DNA of 64,000 nucleotides from JAOUGY01 sp963785075 (lineage in GTDB: Bacteria; Actinomycetota; Acidimicrobiia; Spongiisociales; ZC4RG35). The stretch lies in NCBI GenBank assembly GCA_963785075.1, contig CAWATW010000007.1, positions 310,001-374,000 of the forward strand, given 5' to 3'. Below the pieces are notes generated by a model that was not told where the DNA came from, did not search any database, and saw only the letters and a list, made by a program, of their open reading frames with translations. A program made the translations under genes and the position numbers. Numbering within the stretch: position 1 is the first letter of the stretch; every line of letters begins with the position of its first letter. Of this stretch, positions 52,924 to 61,306 are shown piece after piece.

Positions 52924-53946
52924 TCAGTAGGCGGCCAACCTCAGGGCTGCCTGCTCGATCTTGTCTGCGTTCGGCCGGTAGGCGGCTTCCAACGGAGGGC
53001 TGAACGGGACCGGTGTGTCGGCGCCTCCCAGTCGGACGATCGGTCCGTCGAGTGACTCGAACGCCTCCTCGGCGATGAGGGCGACGATCTCCGCACCCAC
53101 CCCGGCCAGCCGGTTTGCGGCGTGCGCAACGATGACCTTTCCGGTGCGGGAGGCTGCGGTGAGGACGGCCTCGGTGTCGAGGGGCTTGAGGGAGCGAACG
53201 TCCACGACCGTCACACCGACCCCGTTCTCGGCGAGCCGATCGGCGGCGGCGCAGGCCTCGCGAACCATGGTGCCGTATGTGATGATCGTCAGGTCATCGC
53301 CTTCTCGGACCGTTGCCGCCGTTCCGAGCTCGACGACGTGCTCACCTTCGGGCACGTGACCGCGCGACGATCGGTAGAGGGGTTTGGACTCGAAGTAGAT
53401 CACCGGGTTGTCATCGCGAACGGCGGCGGCGAGAAGCCCTTTCGCATCGGCCGGGTTCGACGGAGCGACGACTTTGAGCCCGGGGGTGTGCACGAACCAC
53501 GCCTCGGGGTTCTGGGAGTGAAACGGCCCCGAGCTGATCCCGCCATCCGAAGGTGCGCGGATCACCCATGGCACCGCCGCCTGCCACCGATAGTGGGTGG
53601 TGGCGGCGAACTGGACGATCGAGTCGAAGGCTGTCGAGATGAAGTCGGCGAACTGCATCTCGATGATCGGGCGCATACCCATCAGCGCCATCCCGGTCGC
53701 CATCCCCGTGAAGGACAGCTCGGCGATGGGAGTGTTCAACACCCGACTGTCGCCGAACTTGGCCGCCAGACCTCTGGTGACCTTGAACGCCCCTCCGAAG
53801 TCGCCACCGACGTCTTCGCCAAGCACGATCACGTTCTCGTCTCGTTCCATCTCGACCGCGATGGCCTCTGCGATCGCCTCGAGATAGGTGAGCTCGCGCC
53901 CCTCGGATTGCTCCAGCTCCGTGAAGCCGAAATTGTCGGCCGTCAT
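52924..53946 (-). CDS. 2-oxoacid dehydrogenase E1 component, beta subunit
   Basis: 340 residues. The transketolase-like pyrimidine and C-terminal domains show in LTYLEAIAEAIAVEMERDENVIVLGEDVGGDFGGAFKVTRGL (the EDVG element), RVLNTPIAELSFTGMATGMALMGMRPIIEMQFADFI, and the HSQNPEAWFVHTPGLKVVAPSNPADAKGLL block. It forms an alpha2beta2 E1 with the upstream gene, decarboxylating pyruvate or branched-chain 2-oxoacids with ThDP. The ATG overlaps the alpha-subunit stop (ATGA). No E2 or E3 gene lies in the window. The substrate class (pyruvate, branched-chain or acetoin) is unresolved. Confidence 0.93.
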   Translation of the reverse strand: MTADNFGFTELEQSEGRELTYLEAIAEAIAVEMERDENVIVLGEDVGGDFGGAFKVTRGLAAKFGDSRVLNTPIAELSFTGMATGMALMGMRPIIEMQFADFISTAFDSIVQFAATTHYRWQAAVPWVIRAPSDGGISSGPFHSQNPEAWFVHTPGLKVVAPSNPADAKGLLAAAVRDDNPVIYFESKPLYRSSRGHVPEGEHVVELGTAATVREGDDLTIITYGTMVREACAAADRLAENGVGVTVVDVRSLKPLDTEAVLTAASRTGKVIVAHAANRLAGVGAEIVALIAEEAFESLDGPIVRLGGADTPVPFSPPLEAAYRPNADKIEQAALRLAAY

Positions 53947-54902
53947 GCGTACACCCCATCGTGCAGCGTTTCCGGATCGGGCAGGTCGGCCGCTTCGGCT
54001 GCCTCGACAGCCGATTCGATGCGTGCCTTCGCAGCCTTGTCGAGCGATTCGAGCGCGTCTTCGGTGGCGACGTTCTCCGCCAGCAGCCGTCGCCGGTGGA
54101 GTACCAGCGGGTCGCGGCGACCCCATTCTTCGAGCATCGATGCGGGGACGTACTCGGCGCCGTCGTGGATGGCATGGCCGAGCATTCGCATCGTGTCCGC
54201 CTGGATCAGATAGGGCCCGCCTCCGCCCCGGGCGACCTCGATGGCGCGCCGTGCCGCTTCGAACACCGCTTCCACGTCGTTGCCGTCGACCTTGGTGCCG
54301 TCGACGCCGTGCGCCGAGGCCTTCGAGACGATGTTGATGGCGCGCATCTGTTGGTGGAGCGGGGTCGAGTAGGCGTACTGGTTGTTCTCGACGACGATCA
54401 CCAGCGGTGCATCCCACAGTGCGGCCATGTTGAGCACCTCGTGGAACCCGCCGGATGTCGTGCCGCCATCGCCGACGAACGTCACGGCGACCCGGGGCTC
54501 GGATCGGTGCCGGAACGACATGGCAACCCCGAGGGCGGTGGGAAGGGCTTGGGGGATGTGGCTGATGAAACCGATCAACCCGAGCGACAGGTCGCCCAGA
54601 CCGTGGAGGTTGGCGTCGCGTCCTCGTGTCGGGCCGGTGACCCGCCCGAGGAGGTTGCCGAAGATCCGCTCCGGCGCCATCCCGCGGACCAGGTAGGTGC
54701 CGAGGTCGCGGTGCATCGGCGTCGCCACGTCGTCGGCGCCCATGGCCAGGCCCACCCCGACCGAGATGGCTTCGTGTCCTCGCCCGCTGAAGGTCCCACC
54801 GACTCCTCGCCCGGACTTCCACATCGACACCATCGTGTCGTCGAAAGCCCGGGTCAGGCTCATCCATGCGTACATGTCGGTCCGGAGGCGAGGCGAGAGC
54901 AT
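53943..54902 (-). CDS. 2-oxoacid dehydrogenase E1 component, alpha subunit
   Basis: 319 residues. The ThDP-binding motif is present: VAVTFVGDGGTTSGGFHEVLNMAALWDAPLVIVVENN, with GDG and the distal NN. GRGHEAISVGVGLAMGADDV, HRDLGTYLVRGMAPERIFGNLL and DGNDVEAVFEA are conserved E1-alpha blocks. It pairs with the beta subunit that overlaps its stop. Length is slightly below the usual 330-400. A copy of the hairpin repeat lies 42 bases upstream of the start. Confidence 0.93.
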   Translation of the reverse strand: MLSPRLRTDMYAWMSLTRAFDDTMVSMWKSGRGVGGTFSGRGHEAISVGVGLAMGADDVATPMHRDLGTYLVRGMAPERIFGNLLGRVTGPTRGRDANLHGLGDLSLGLIGFISHIPQALPTALGVAMSFRHRSEPRVAVTFVGDGGTTSGGFHEVLNMAALWDAPLVIVVENNQYAYSTPLHQQMRAINIVSKASAHGVDGTKVDGNDVEAVFEAARRAIEVARGGGGPYLIQADTMRMLGHAIHDGAEYVPASMLEEWGRRDPLVLHRRRLLAENVATEDALESLDKAAKARIESAVEAAEAADLPDPETLHDGVYA

Positions 54903-54943
54903 GGCCTCACAATCTATCCGGCAGCAACCCCCGACGACACCCC

Positions 54944-55003
54944 GACCGGGTTTTCGCGCACAAAGTGCGTGAATAACGCACCTTTTGTGCGCGAAAACCC
55001 GTC
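54944..55003. repeat. 60-bp hairpin repeat, copy C
   Basis: Third copy. The outer stem (starting at CCGGGTTTTCGCGCACAAA and ending TTTGTGCGCGAAAACCCG) differs from copy B by G to C and T to C in the left arm, with the matching changes in the right arm, so pairing is kept. The inner stem is GTGCGT/ACGCAC around GAATA. It starts 10 bases after the stop of the ABC permease at 55014 (minus strand) and 42 bases before the E1-alpha start. Confidence 0.88.
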
Positions 55004-55013
55004 TTCTGGGACG

Positions 55014-55820
55014 TCAGGTGAGGAGGAGATGATCGAGGCGTCGGCGGGCGACCACCATCCCGATCGCCGCCATGGCGGCGAGGAACAGGGCGTGCCCGAT
55101 CATGCTCACTTCGAAGATCCCGAGAGTGAACCCCCGAATGAGGCTTACGCCGTGATAGAGGGGTGAGATCTTGGTGAACTGTTGGAAGAACTCGGGGTAC
55201 ACGTCCAGCGGGTAGAACGTCGCCGAGAACAGGAACAGCGGCAGCGTCACCAGGTTGATGAGGTCGAAGTCCTGCCAGCTCCGCATGTAGGTGGTGGCGG
55301 CGAAGCCGACGGAGGAGAAGGCCAGCCCGATGAGGAAGGCGCAGGGGATCGCCATCACCGCCCACCACGACTCGGCGAGCCCGAATCCCACCATCACGAC
55401 CAGGAACCCCACCGAGTAGATCGCACCGCGCATCAGCGAGTAGCCGATCTCACCCGTGAGGATGTCGATCGGACGGAGCGGTGTGGTCAGCATGGCGTCG
55501 TAGACCTTGCCCCACTTGAGCTTGAAGAAGATGTTCAGCGTCGACTCGTAGACGGCGCCGTTCATGGCCGACGCCGCGAGCAGGGCTGGTGCGATGAACG
55601 CGGCATATGGGATCGGACGGCCGTCGACAGTCACATCGCCGACCAGGGCTCCGACACCCACACCGATCGAGAAGAGATAGAAGACGGGCTCGAAGAAGCC
55701 CGAGACGATCACCGTCCAGGCACGGCGGGTCACCATCAGGTTGCGCTCGATGATGCGGTGGCCGCGAAGGCCACGGACCAGGATCGGAGGCGTCGCCCTG
55801 AGATCGAGTCCGGATGTCAT
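55014..55820 (-). CDS. ABC-2-type exporter permease 2
   Basis: 268 residues, about six membrane helices. ABC-2 features: VTRRAWTVIVSGFFEPVFYLFSIGVGVG at the N-terminus, FIAPALLAASAMNGAVYES, WGKVYDAMLTTPLRPIDILTGEI (the conserved EAT/P loop), and FSSVGFAATTYMRSWQDFDLINLVTLPLFLFSATFYPLDVYP. It is a partner of the gene upstream, whose stop overlaps its start by four bases. With the ATPase gene it forms an export system for a drug, lipid or polyketide-like molecule. Confidence 0.9.
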   Translation of the reverse strand: MTSGLDLRATPPILVRGLRGHRIIERNLMVTRRAWTVIVSGFFEPVFYLFSIGVGVGALVGDVTVDGRPIPYAAFIAPALLAASAMNGAVYESTLNIFFKLKWGKVYDAMLTTPLRPIDILTGEIGYSLMRGAIYSVGFLVVMVGFGLAESWWAVMAIPCAFLIGLAFSSVGFAATTYMRSWQDFDLINLVTLPLFLFSATFYPLDVYPEFFQQFTKISPLYHGVSLIRGFTLGIFEVSMIGHALFLAAMAAIGMVVARRRLDHLLLT

Positions 55821-56581
55821 TTGATGAGCTTTCGACGCAGAGTCCTTGCCGCGCCGATCCAGCCGACGGCGGCCACCCCGACGAGGAAGATCGCATGACC
55901 CCACCACGGCCATGTGGATTCGGTTCCCAGCGCCCAGTTGCGAGCCCATTCCACCCCATGCCACAAGGGCGTGAGCACCGCCAGCGGCTGCATCCAGGTC
56001 GGGAGTTGGCTGATCGGGAAGAACGTCCCGCTGAACAGGAACAGGGGGACGATCCCAAACCGGAAGAGGCTGGCCAGTGCGGCGTCGTTCTCGAGCGAGG
56101 CGGTGAACCAGGTGATCGGTGTGGTGAAGGCGATACCGGTGACGACCGCCGGGACGATCGAGGCGAGCCCGGGACCGATGCCCACTGCGCCGAAGGCGAT
56201 CTCGACGATCGCAAACACCGTGACGACCTGCGCGCATCGGATCGTCGCCCATCCGACGTGGCCGCGCAGAAGATCGTCGACCGTCACCGGTGTGGCGAGC
56301 GCGGCGTCATAGGTCTTGATCCATTTGATGCCGGCCATGAGCGTGTAGCTCGACTCGCCCGCCGCCGTCTGCATCGCAGTGGCCGCCAGCAGCCCCGGGG
56401 CGAGGAAGGCCAGATACGACAGGCCGTCGACGCCCGCGTTCGAGTCGACGAGAGAGCCCAGGCCGACGCCCATCGCCAGCAGCAGGAGGAATGGGTTGAC
56501 GAAGCTCGTGAACACCGACGACCGCCACGTGTGGCGGTAGCGGCGGGCGTGAGACTCGATCACTCGTAGCGTCGTCGTCAC
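55817..56581 (-). CDS. ABC-2-type exporter permease 1
   Basis: 254 residues, about six membrane helices. SSVFTSFVNPFLLLLAMGVGLGSLV at the N-terminus, FLAPGLLAATAMQTAAGESSYTLMAGIKWIKTYDAALATPVTV, and a C-terminal ALASLFRFGIVPLFLFSGTFFPISQLP mark ABC-2 permeases. It overlaps the second permease (55814-55820 region) and starts one base after the ATPase stop region, so all three are coupled in translation. The exported substrate is unknown. Confidence 0.9.
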   Translation of the reverse strand: MTTTLRVIESHARRYRHTWRSSVFTSFVNPFLLLLAMGVGLGSLVDSNAGVDGLSYLAFLAPGLLAATAMQTAAGESSYTLMAGIKWIKTYDAALATPVTVDDLLRGHVGWATIRCAQVVTVFAIVEIAFGAVGIGPGLASIVPAVVTGIAFTTPITWFTASLENDAALASLFRFGIVPLFLFSGTFFPISQLPTWMQPLAVLTPLWHGVEWARNWALGTESTWPWWGHAIFLVGVAAVGWIGAARTLRRKLIK

Positions 56582-56582
56582 G

Positions 56583-57497
56583 TCAGTCGACCAGCGTCCG
56601 CCCGGTGAGGGTGAGAAACACGTCTTCGAGTGTCGATCGTCGAACGAGCGTCATCGCAGGCGTCACCCGTTCGTTGACCACCGACAGCACCTTCTCGGCG
56701 TCGGATGTCGAGATCAGCACCCGATCCGGCAGAATCTCTTGGCTCTCGCCGATCCCTTGGAGCGCCTCCGGAGCATCGTCGGGGTTGAGCCTCACCTCCA
56801 CCACCTCGCCCGAGGTGTGGCCTTCGATGAGCTCTCGTGGCGAGCCCTCGCCGACGATCTTCCCGCGATCCATGATGACGAGCCGGTCGCACAGCTGTTC
56901 CGCCTCGTCCATGTAGTGGGTGGTGATGATGAGCGTCACACCATCCCGCTTGAGGCGGTAGAGACGGTCCCAGAGCACGTGGCGAGCTTGAGGATCGAGG
57001 CCGGTGGTCGGCTCGTCGAGCAGCAACATCTCTGGGCGATTGATGAGTCCCCGCGCAATGGTGAGGCGCCGCTTCATACCGCCCGAGAGAGGATCGACCT
57101 TGCTGGTGCGGCGTTCTGTCAGCTGGGCGAACTCCAGTAGCTCTCCGATGCGCGATCGAACCTCGGCCCTGGGCAGGTCGAAGTATCGGCCGTAGATCAT
57201 CAGGTTCTCCTCGACCGTCAACTCCATGTCGAGGCTGTCCTCTTGTGGAACCACGCCAAGGCGAGCACGGATGTCGCGGCCGTCCTTGGCCGGGTTCAGG
57301 CCGAGAACGGTGAGGTGGCCGGATGTGACAGGAGACACCGTCCCGATCATCTTCATGGTGGAGCTCTTCCCGGCGCCGTTGGGCCCGAGAAACCCGAAGA
57401 CCTCGCCCCGACGCACGTCGAAATCGATGCCGTCGACCGCGGTGAAATCACCGAAGCGTTTCACCAGTTCGCGGGCTCGCACCAGGGTCTCGGTCAT
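56583..57497 (-). CDS. ABC exporter ATPase (drug/DrrA-like)
   Basis: 304 residues. Walker A FGFLGPNGAGKSSTMKM, Q-loop VVPQEDSLD, signature DPLSGGMKRRLTIARGL, Walker B MLLLDEPTTGLD, switch His in LIITTHYMDEAEQL. The C-terminal tail (about 225-304, GEVVEVRLNPDD and AMTLVRRSTLEDVFLTLTGR) is that of DrrA/CcmA-type exporter ATPases. ATG 57497 was chosen since further upstream codons overlap a tandem repeat region. It powers the two downstream permeases. Confidence 0.94.
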   Translation of the reverse strand: MTETLVRARELVKRFGDFTAVDGIDFDVRRGEVFGFLGPNGAGKSSTMKMIGTVSPVTSGHLTVLGLNPAKDGRDIRARLGVVPQEDSLDMELTVEENLMIYGRYFDLPRAEVRSRIGELLEFAQLTERRTSKVDPLSGGMKRRLTIARGLINRPEMLLLDEPTTGLDPQARHVLWDRLYRLKRDGVTLIITTHYMDEAEQLCDRLVIMDRGKIVGEGSPRELIEGHTSGEVVEVRLNPDDAPEALQGIGESQEILPDRVLISTSDAEKVLSVVNERVTPAMTLVRRSTLEDVFLTLTGRTLVD

Positions 57498-57528
57498 CCG
57501 GACGAATGTACACGGCGTGCGCTCGAAT

Positions 57529-57570
57529 CTTCGAGGCGTTTCTTTCGAGACGTTCTCTTCGAGACGTTTT
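57529..57570. repeat. Three tandem TTCGAGACGTT-type repeats
   Basis: Three near-identical boxes follow each other with a period of about 14 bases: CTTCGAGGCGTTT (57529-57541), TTTCGAGACGTTC (57543-57555), and CTTCGAGACGTTTT (57557-57570). They lie 32-73 bases upstream of the ATPase start on the minus strand, in a 182-base gap shared with the divergent UspA gene. Likely a regulator-binding array for the exporter operon, the UspA gene, or both. Confidence 0.5.
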
Positions 57571-57679
57571 CGTGGCCGACCCACCATCCGATTCGGTGTC
57601 GGTTGCCTCTTGTGCTCTCGATGGGGCGCGGCGGTGACGCCCGAGTAGGCTCGGTGGCGTCACCGACCCCAGAGGCAAC

Positions 57680-58108
57680 GTGTTTGAGACGATCCTTGCA
57701 CCGATGGACCTCGAGGATTCATCGCAGGCCGGCTTCAAGGCGGCGATCGAGTTGGCCCGGAGCGTCGGCGGCCGGCTCGTGACAGTGGCCGTGCTCACCG
57801 GGAGCGACGTCTCAGCCGAGTTGGCGACGCACGACGTCCCCACCAGGCGCAAGCAGGTGGAGCAACAAGCCCAGACCCGCATGGAACGGATGGTGTTGGA
57901 ATTGGCGCCGGATCTCCATGTGGAACGTCACGTCACGTTTGGGGATCCCGCAACCGAGATCCACGCGGTCGCCGATCGCATCGGTGCCGACGTCGTGGTG
58001 ATCACGATCAAGAACCGATCGCGGGTCGGGAAGATGCTGATGGGAAGCAAAGCCCAAGAGATCATCCTCCAGTCGACCCGCCCGGTGCTCACCATTCCCA
58101 AGTCCTGA
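57680..58108 (+). CDS. Universal stress protein (UspA family)
   Basis: 142 residues, a single Usp domain. N-terminal strand FETILAPMDLEDSSQAGFKAAIELA, central GDPATEIHAVADRIGADVVVI, and C-terminal VGKMLMGSKAQEIILQSTRPVLTIP, which supplies the ATP-binding G-x-G-S-type loop in shortened form (RVGKMLMGS). Such proteins dimerise, bind nucleotide in some cases, and help survival under stress. It is divergent from the ABC exporter operon and followed by maf. Confidence 0.9.
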   Translation: MFETILAPMDLEDSSQAGFKAAIELARSVGGRLVTVAVLTGSDVSAELATHDVPTRRKQVEQQAQTRMERMVLELAPDLHVERHVTFGDPATEIHAVADRIGADVVVITIKNRSRVGKMLMGSKAQEIILQSTRPVLTIPKS

Positions 58109-58174
58109 TCGCCGCCCCGGTCCCGATCGCTTCAGTCGATCGAACGGTCGCGGCGACGGGGTAGCGTGCGGACC

Positions 58175-58756
58175 ATGCGTTTGGTGTTGGCATCCGAGTC
58201 GCCGCGACGTCGTGGAATGCTCGAAACCCTGGGACTCGACTTCGAGGTCCGTCCTTCCGGTGTGTCGGAGGCGCGGCATCCCGATGAGTCTCCGAGCTCC
58301 TTCGCCGAACGGGTGGCGCGCGACAAGGCACTCGCCGTGGTGGAGGCAGGCTGTGTGGTGCTCGCCGCCGACACGGTGGTGGTGCATCGCGGTGTGATGC
58401 TCGGCAAGCCCGGGCATCCCCATGAAGCCAGGTCCATGCTCGAGCGCCTTTCCGGTGATCGGCACACGGTGGTCACCGGTGTTGCGGTGGCCCGTTGCGA
58501 GTCGGACACGGAAGTGTGGTCCGACACAGAGCGGACGGCGGTCCGGTTCGTCGAGCTGACCGACACCGAGATCGGGGCCTACGTCGACTCGGGGGAGCCG
58601 ATGGACAAGGCCGGGGCGTACGCGATGCAGGGAGCTGCGGGTGCCTTCGTCGAATCCGTGGAGGGGAGCCCGTCGAACGTGGTCGGACTGCCGATGGCGC
58701 TCGCCGTCAGGCTGCTTCGTCGGGCCGGTGTCCCGGTGTTCGGGCAGACCTCTTGA
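58175..58756 (+). CDS. Maf-family nucleoside triphosphate pyrophosphatase
   Basis: 193 residues. The family signature LASESPRRRGMLETLG opens the protein. FAERVARDKALAV, CVVLAADTVVVHRG (catalytic Asp-Thr), and MDKAGAYAMQGAAGAFVESVEGSPSNVVGLP are the remaining Maf blocks. It hydrolyses non-canonical or canonical NTPs (dTTP/UTP type) to monophosphates, and is linked to division arrest and nucleotide-pool cleaning. ATG 58175 gives the usual start two codons before the signature. Confidence 0.93.
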   Translation: MRLVLASESPRRRGMLETLGLDFEVRPSGVSEARHPDESPSSFAERVARDKALAVVEAGCVVLAADTVVVHRGVMLGKPGHPHEARSMLERLSGDRHTVVTGVAVARCESDTEVWSDTERTAVRFVELTDTEIGAYVDSGEPMDKAGAYAMQGAAGAFVESVEGSPSNVVGLPMALAVRLLRRAGVPVFGQTS

Positions 58757-58786
58757 TCGACCTCGCCGGCGTCGATACGTTCGCCG

Positions 58787-59050
58787 GTGATGACTGAGAT
58801 CAGAGTTGCGTTTCCCGAACTGGTGGCCCTCCGCCGAGCCCACATGCTTCGGTCGGAGGTGTCGGCGGCGATCGGTCACCGGCGAATCGCCGTTCCGGTG
58901 GCGTTCGAGTCAGGGGTCGGATGCCGGTCGCTCGCGCGCTTCTGTGAGCGCTTGTCCCTGCGGATGGGGGAGCTCGCCGTCGTCGATGCCGATGTGGCCG
59001 CAGCGTTGGACCGTTCGCTCGATCGGTATGGAGCGCTCGAAGCATCGTGA
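58787..59050 (+). CDS. Small protein upstream of a DUF1023-like hydrolase
   Basis: 87 residues, soluble, with mixed helices (ALRRAHMLRSEVSAAIGHRR, LARFCERLSLRMGEL, AALDRSLDRYGAL). It starts at GTG 58787 or ATG 58790, and its stop overlaps the next start by four bases (GTGA), so translation is coupled. Size and coupling recall WXG100-like partners of actinobacterial secretion systems, but no WxG motif is visible. Family not recognised. Confidence 0.6.
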   Translation: MMTEIRVAFPELVALRRAHMLRSEVSAAIGHRRIAVPVAFESGVGCRSLARFCERLSLRMGELAVVDADVAAALDRSLDRYGALEAS

Positions 59051-60537
59051 ACCGGGTACCGGACCCATCGACGCTTCGGCGGGTGGCACGGGATCTGTCC
59101 ATCCTCGGAGATGTCATCGCAGCCGACGCCGGTCGGTTCGCCACGAATCCCCTGTGGTGGTTGGGGCCTGGCGCGGAAGCGTACGCCGCAGTCTCGGCTC
59201 GGTTGGGCGATGCTCGCCACCACATCGGCAGCGACATCCGGAGCGCGGTCGGCGTCGTCGCCGAACTGGCCCTCCGGGCGGATGTCGCGCAAACGTCCCT
59301 CGACCGCTGGTCCGCTCTGCTGGGGGCGGCCGAGAGCTCGATCGCCGACGACCCCGCCGCCCTTGAGCTGGAGCGTCATGCGACCGCCGGGATCGCGACT
59401 GCGGTGGAGGCGTTCGATCGTGAGGATCGCCGAGCCGCCTTCCTCCTGGACTCGCTCTTGACCAGCCGACCGGTGATCCGTCTAAACGAAGCCGCCGTGG
59501 CGCTGGAGTCGATCGTGGCCTCCGACGCCATTGAGTCCGAGCTGCGCACGTTGTCCCGGAATGCGCGGGCAGCGATGACGCATCACGCCGAGGGTCGGCT
59601 CACCGAGAGCATCACCAGACTGGAACGGCTCCGGATGTATCTCCGTCTGCTGGGAGTGCGCGGGGTCGACTTCTCGATCATCGAAAGCCTGCGTCGCCAT
59701 CGCGACCGGATTCGGGAGTGGGCCGCGTCCAGCCGGGTCTTCCTCACCTACTCGGCCGAGAACGGCGGCCGGGTGGTCGAGGTCCTCGGTCCGATCGACA
59801 CGGCCCGCCACATCGCCATCGTCGTGCCAGGCGTGACGTCCTCCGAGTACAACTTCGACACCCGGCTTCGCCAGGCGGCCGCCGACCTCCAAGCCGCCGA
59901 TCCGACCGTGGCCGCGGTGGCGTGGCTCGGGTATGACGCACCCGGTGGCGGCCCTCTTGGGACAGGCCCCATCGCCTGGTCGGCTCTGGGTACCGAGGTG
60001 GCCCGGGCCGGGGCCACGGATTTGGCCACCTTCGTCACCTGGCTCAGGGCGTATCGCCCTGACGCACATGTCACGCTGATCGCCCACTCCTACGGATCAG
60101 TTGTGGCGTCCATCGCCGCCGCCGAGGGTCTGGCGGTCGACGATCTGGTGCTGGTGGGCAGCCCTGGTGTGCCTGCAGTCTCTGTGGCGTCGCTGCACCT
60201 CGCTCCCGGCGCCCGTGTGTGGTCCGGTCTGGCACCGTGGGATCCGATCGACGAGCTTTCTGCGCTGGCTGCGTTCGGCGGGACGACGGATGCCGAAGGG
60301 GATCCCCAGCGTTTGGTTCACGGCGCCAATCCGACCCACGTCTCGTTCGGTGCCCTTCCGCTCGACTTCTCAGGCTCAGTCGGTCACTCGGGATACTTCG
60401 ACGACAACGGCGTCTCTGTCTTGTCGGCGGTGGTGACCGGCTCTCACCGCCCCCTCAGCGGAGGCGGGGCGGTCCGGCGGCGATCATCTGGAGGCGCTCC
60501 TCGAACCGAAGCTCCGGCGTCACCTGGTACCAGGTGA
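59047..60537 (+). CDS. DUF1023-like alpha/beta-hydrolase with helical N-terminus
   Basis: 496 residues. The N-terminal 230 residues are helical and charged, as in WXG-like or DUF1023 proteins. The C-terminal alpha/beta-hydrolase (about 250-455) has HIAIVVPGVTSSEYNFDTRL, then VAAVAWLGYDAPGGGP, then the nucleophile elbow TLIAHSYGSVVASIAA (Ser), with SGLAPWDPIDEL and ANPTHVSFGALPLDFSGSVGHSGYF, where the Asp and His probably complete the triad. Substrate unknown; a lipid or ester is likely. It starts with GTG overlapping the previous stop. Its last 83 bases overlap the convergent luciferase-like gene. Confidence 0.82.
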   Translation: MNRVPDPSTLRRVARDLSILGDVIAADAGRFATNPLWWLGPGAEAYAAVSARLGDARHHIGSDIRSAVGVVAELALRADVAQTSLDRWSALLGAAESSIADDPAALELERHATAGIATAVEAFDREDRRAAFLLDSLLTSRPVIRLNEAAVALESIVASDAIESELRTLSRNARAAMTHHAEGRLTESITRLERLRMYLRLLGVRGVDFSIIESLRRHRDRIREWAASSRVFLTYSAENGGRVVEVLGPIDTARHIAIVVPGVTSSEYNFDTRLRQAAADLQAADPTVAAVAWLGYDAPGGGPLGTGPIAWSALGTEVARAGATDLATFVTWLRAYRPDAHVTLIAHSYGSVVASIAAAEGLAVDDLVLVGSPGVPAVSVASLHLAPGARVWSGLAPWDPIDELSALAAFGGTTDAEGDPQRLVHGANPTHVSFGALPLDFSGSVGHSGYFDDNGVSVLSAVVTGSHRPLSGGGAVRRRSSGGAPRTEAPASPGTR

Positions 60538-61261
60538 CGCCCGCCTCGCGATACGCCTCGAGGTCGACGTCGGTGGACGGACCGCCGATGACCACATCGA
60601 AGTCCTCGGACGTGGAGCGGTGCTCCGACACGTACGCCACGATCTGGGCCACCAGTTCGGGCGAGAGCATCGACATGTCGGCTGAGATCGGGAACACCCC
60701 ATCGAAGCGTGCGGCGCGACGCAGCGGCCGTCGATTGGGCCACATCCCGGCCACCCAGATCGGGATTCGTTTGGCGGGCACGGGGGCGAACCGGGTCTCG
60801 GCCGTGATCCGATAATGCTCTCCTCGGTGGGCGTACGGCTCGCCGGACCACATGCCTCGGACGACCTCCAGACCCTCGTCGAGCATGTCCGCGCGGATGC
60901 GTTCGTCCGTCGGCTCGCCGAACGTCCCGAACTCCTCCTGCGGTGGAAACCCGATCCCGACCCCCAGCACGGCCCGGCCGCCGGTCAGCTGTTGGAGCGT
61001 CACAGCCTGGCGTGCGAGCACCCACGGGCGGCGCCGTGGCAGCGGTGTGACCATCGGCCCGATCACGATCCGGTCGGTGGCCTGACCGATGGCTGCCAGC
61101 AGCACCCACGGGTCGGCGACCGGCATGCCGTCGGCGATCACGATGTGATCCCAGACGAAGAATCCATCCCAGCCGGCGGCCTCGGCAGCGACGGCGAGAT
61201 CCACCACCCGGTTGGGGTCGGCGAGATCGCCGAAGTTGGGCACGTTGATCGCGAATCGCAT
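60455..61261 (-). CDS. Luciferase-like (LLM) flavin-dependent oxidoreductase
   Basis: 268 residues. LLM-family blocks: FAINVPNFGDLADPNRVVDLAVAAEAAGWDGFFVWDHI, IGQATDRIVIGPMVTPLPRRRPWVLARQAVTLQQLTGGRAVLGVGIGFPPQEEF, and ADMLDEGLEVVRGMWSG. The enzyme uses FMN or, as in many Actinobacteria, F420 as hydride carrier. It is shorter than most LLM proteins (about 300 or more residues). It overlaps the convergent hydrolase gene and is divergent from the DNA ligase (46-base gap). Substrate unknown. Confidence 0.88.
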   Translation of the reverse strand: MRFAINVPNFGDLADPNRVVDLAVAAEAAGWDGFFVWDHIVIADGMPVADPWVLLAAIGQATDRIVIGPMVTPLPRRRPWVLARQAVTLQQLTGGRAVLGVGIGFPPQEEFGTFGEPTDERIRADMLDEGLEVVRGMWSGEPYAHRGEHYRITAETRFAPVPAKRIPIWVAGMWPNRRPLRRAARFDGVFPISADMSMLSPELVAQIVAYVSEHRSTSEDFDVVIGGPSTDVDLEAYREAGVTWYQVTPELRFEERLQMIAAGPPRLR

Positions 61262-61306
61262 GGCGCTCCGAAGCCTATTCGGGGCCGCCCCGATAGTCTC
61301 GCCGCC

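Noticed and set aside
54907..55368. Antisense frame over repeat C and the ABC permease
   Set aside because: The permease has clear ABC-2 features on its own frame; the antisense product lacks any domain.
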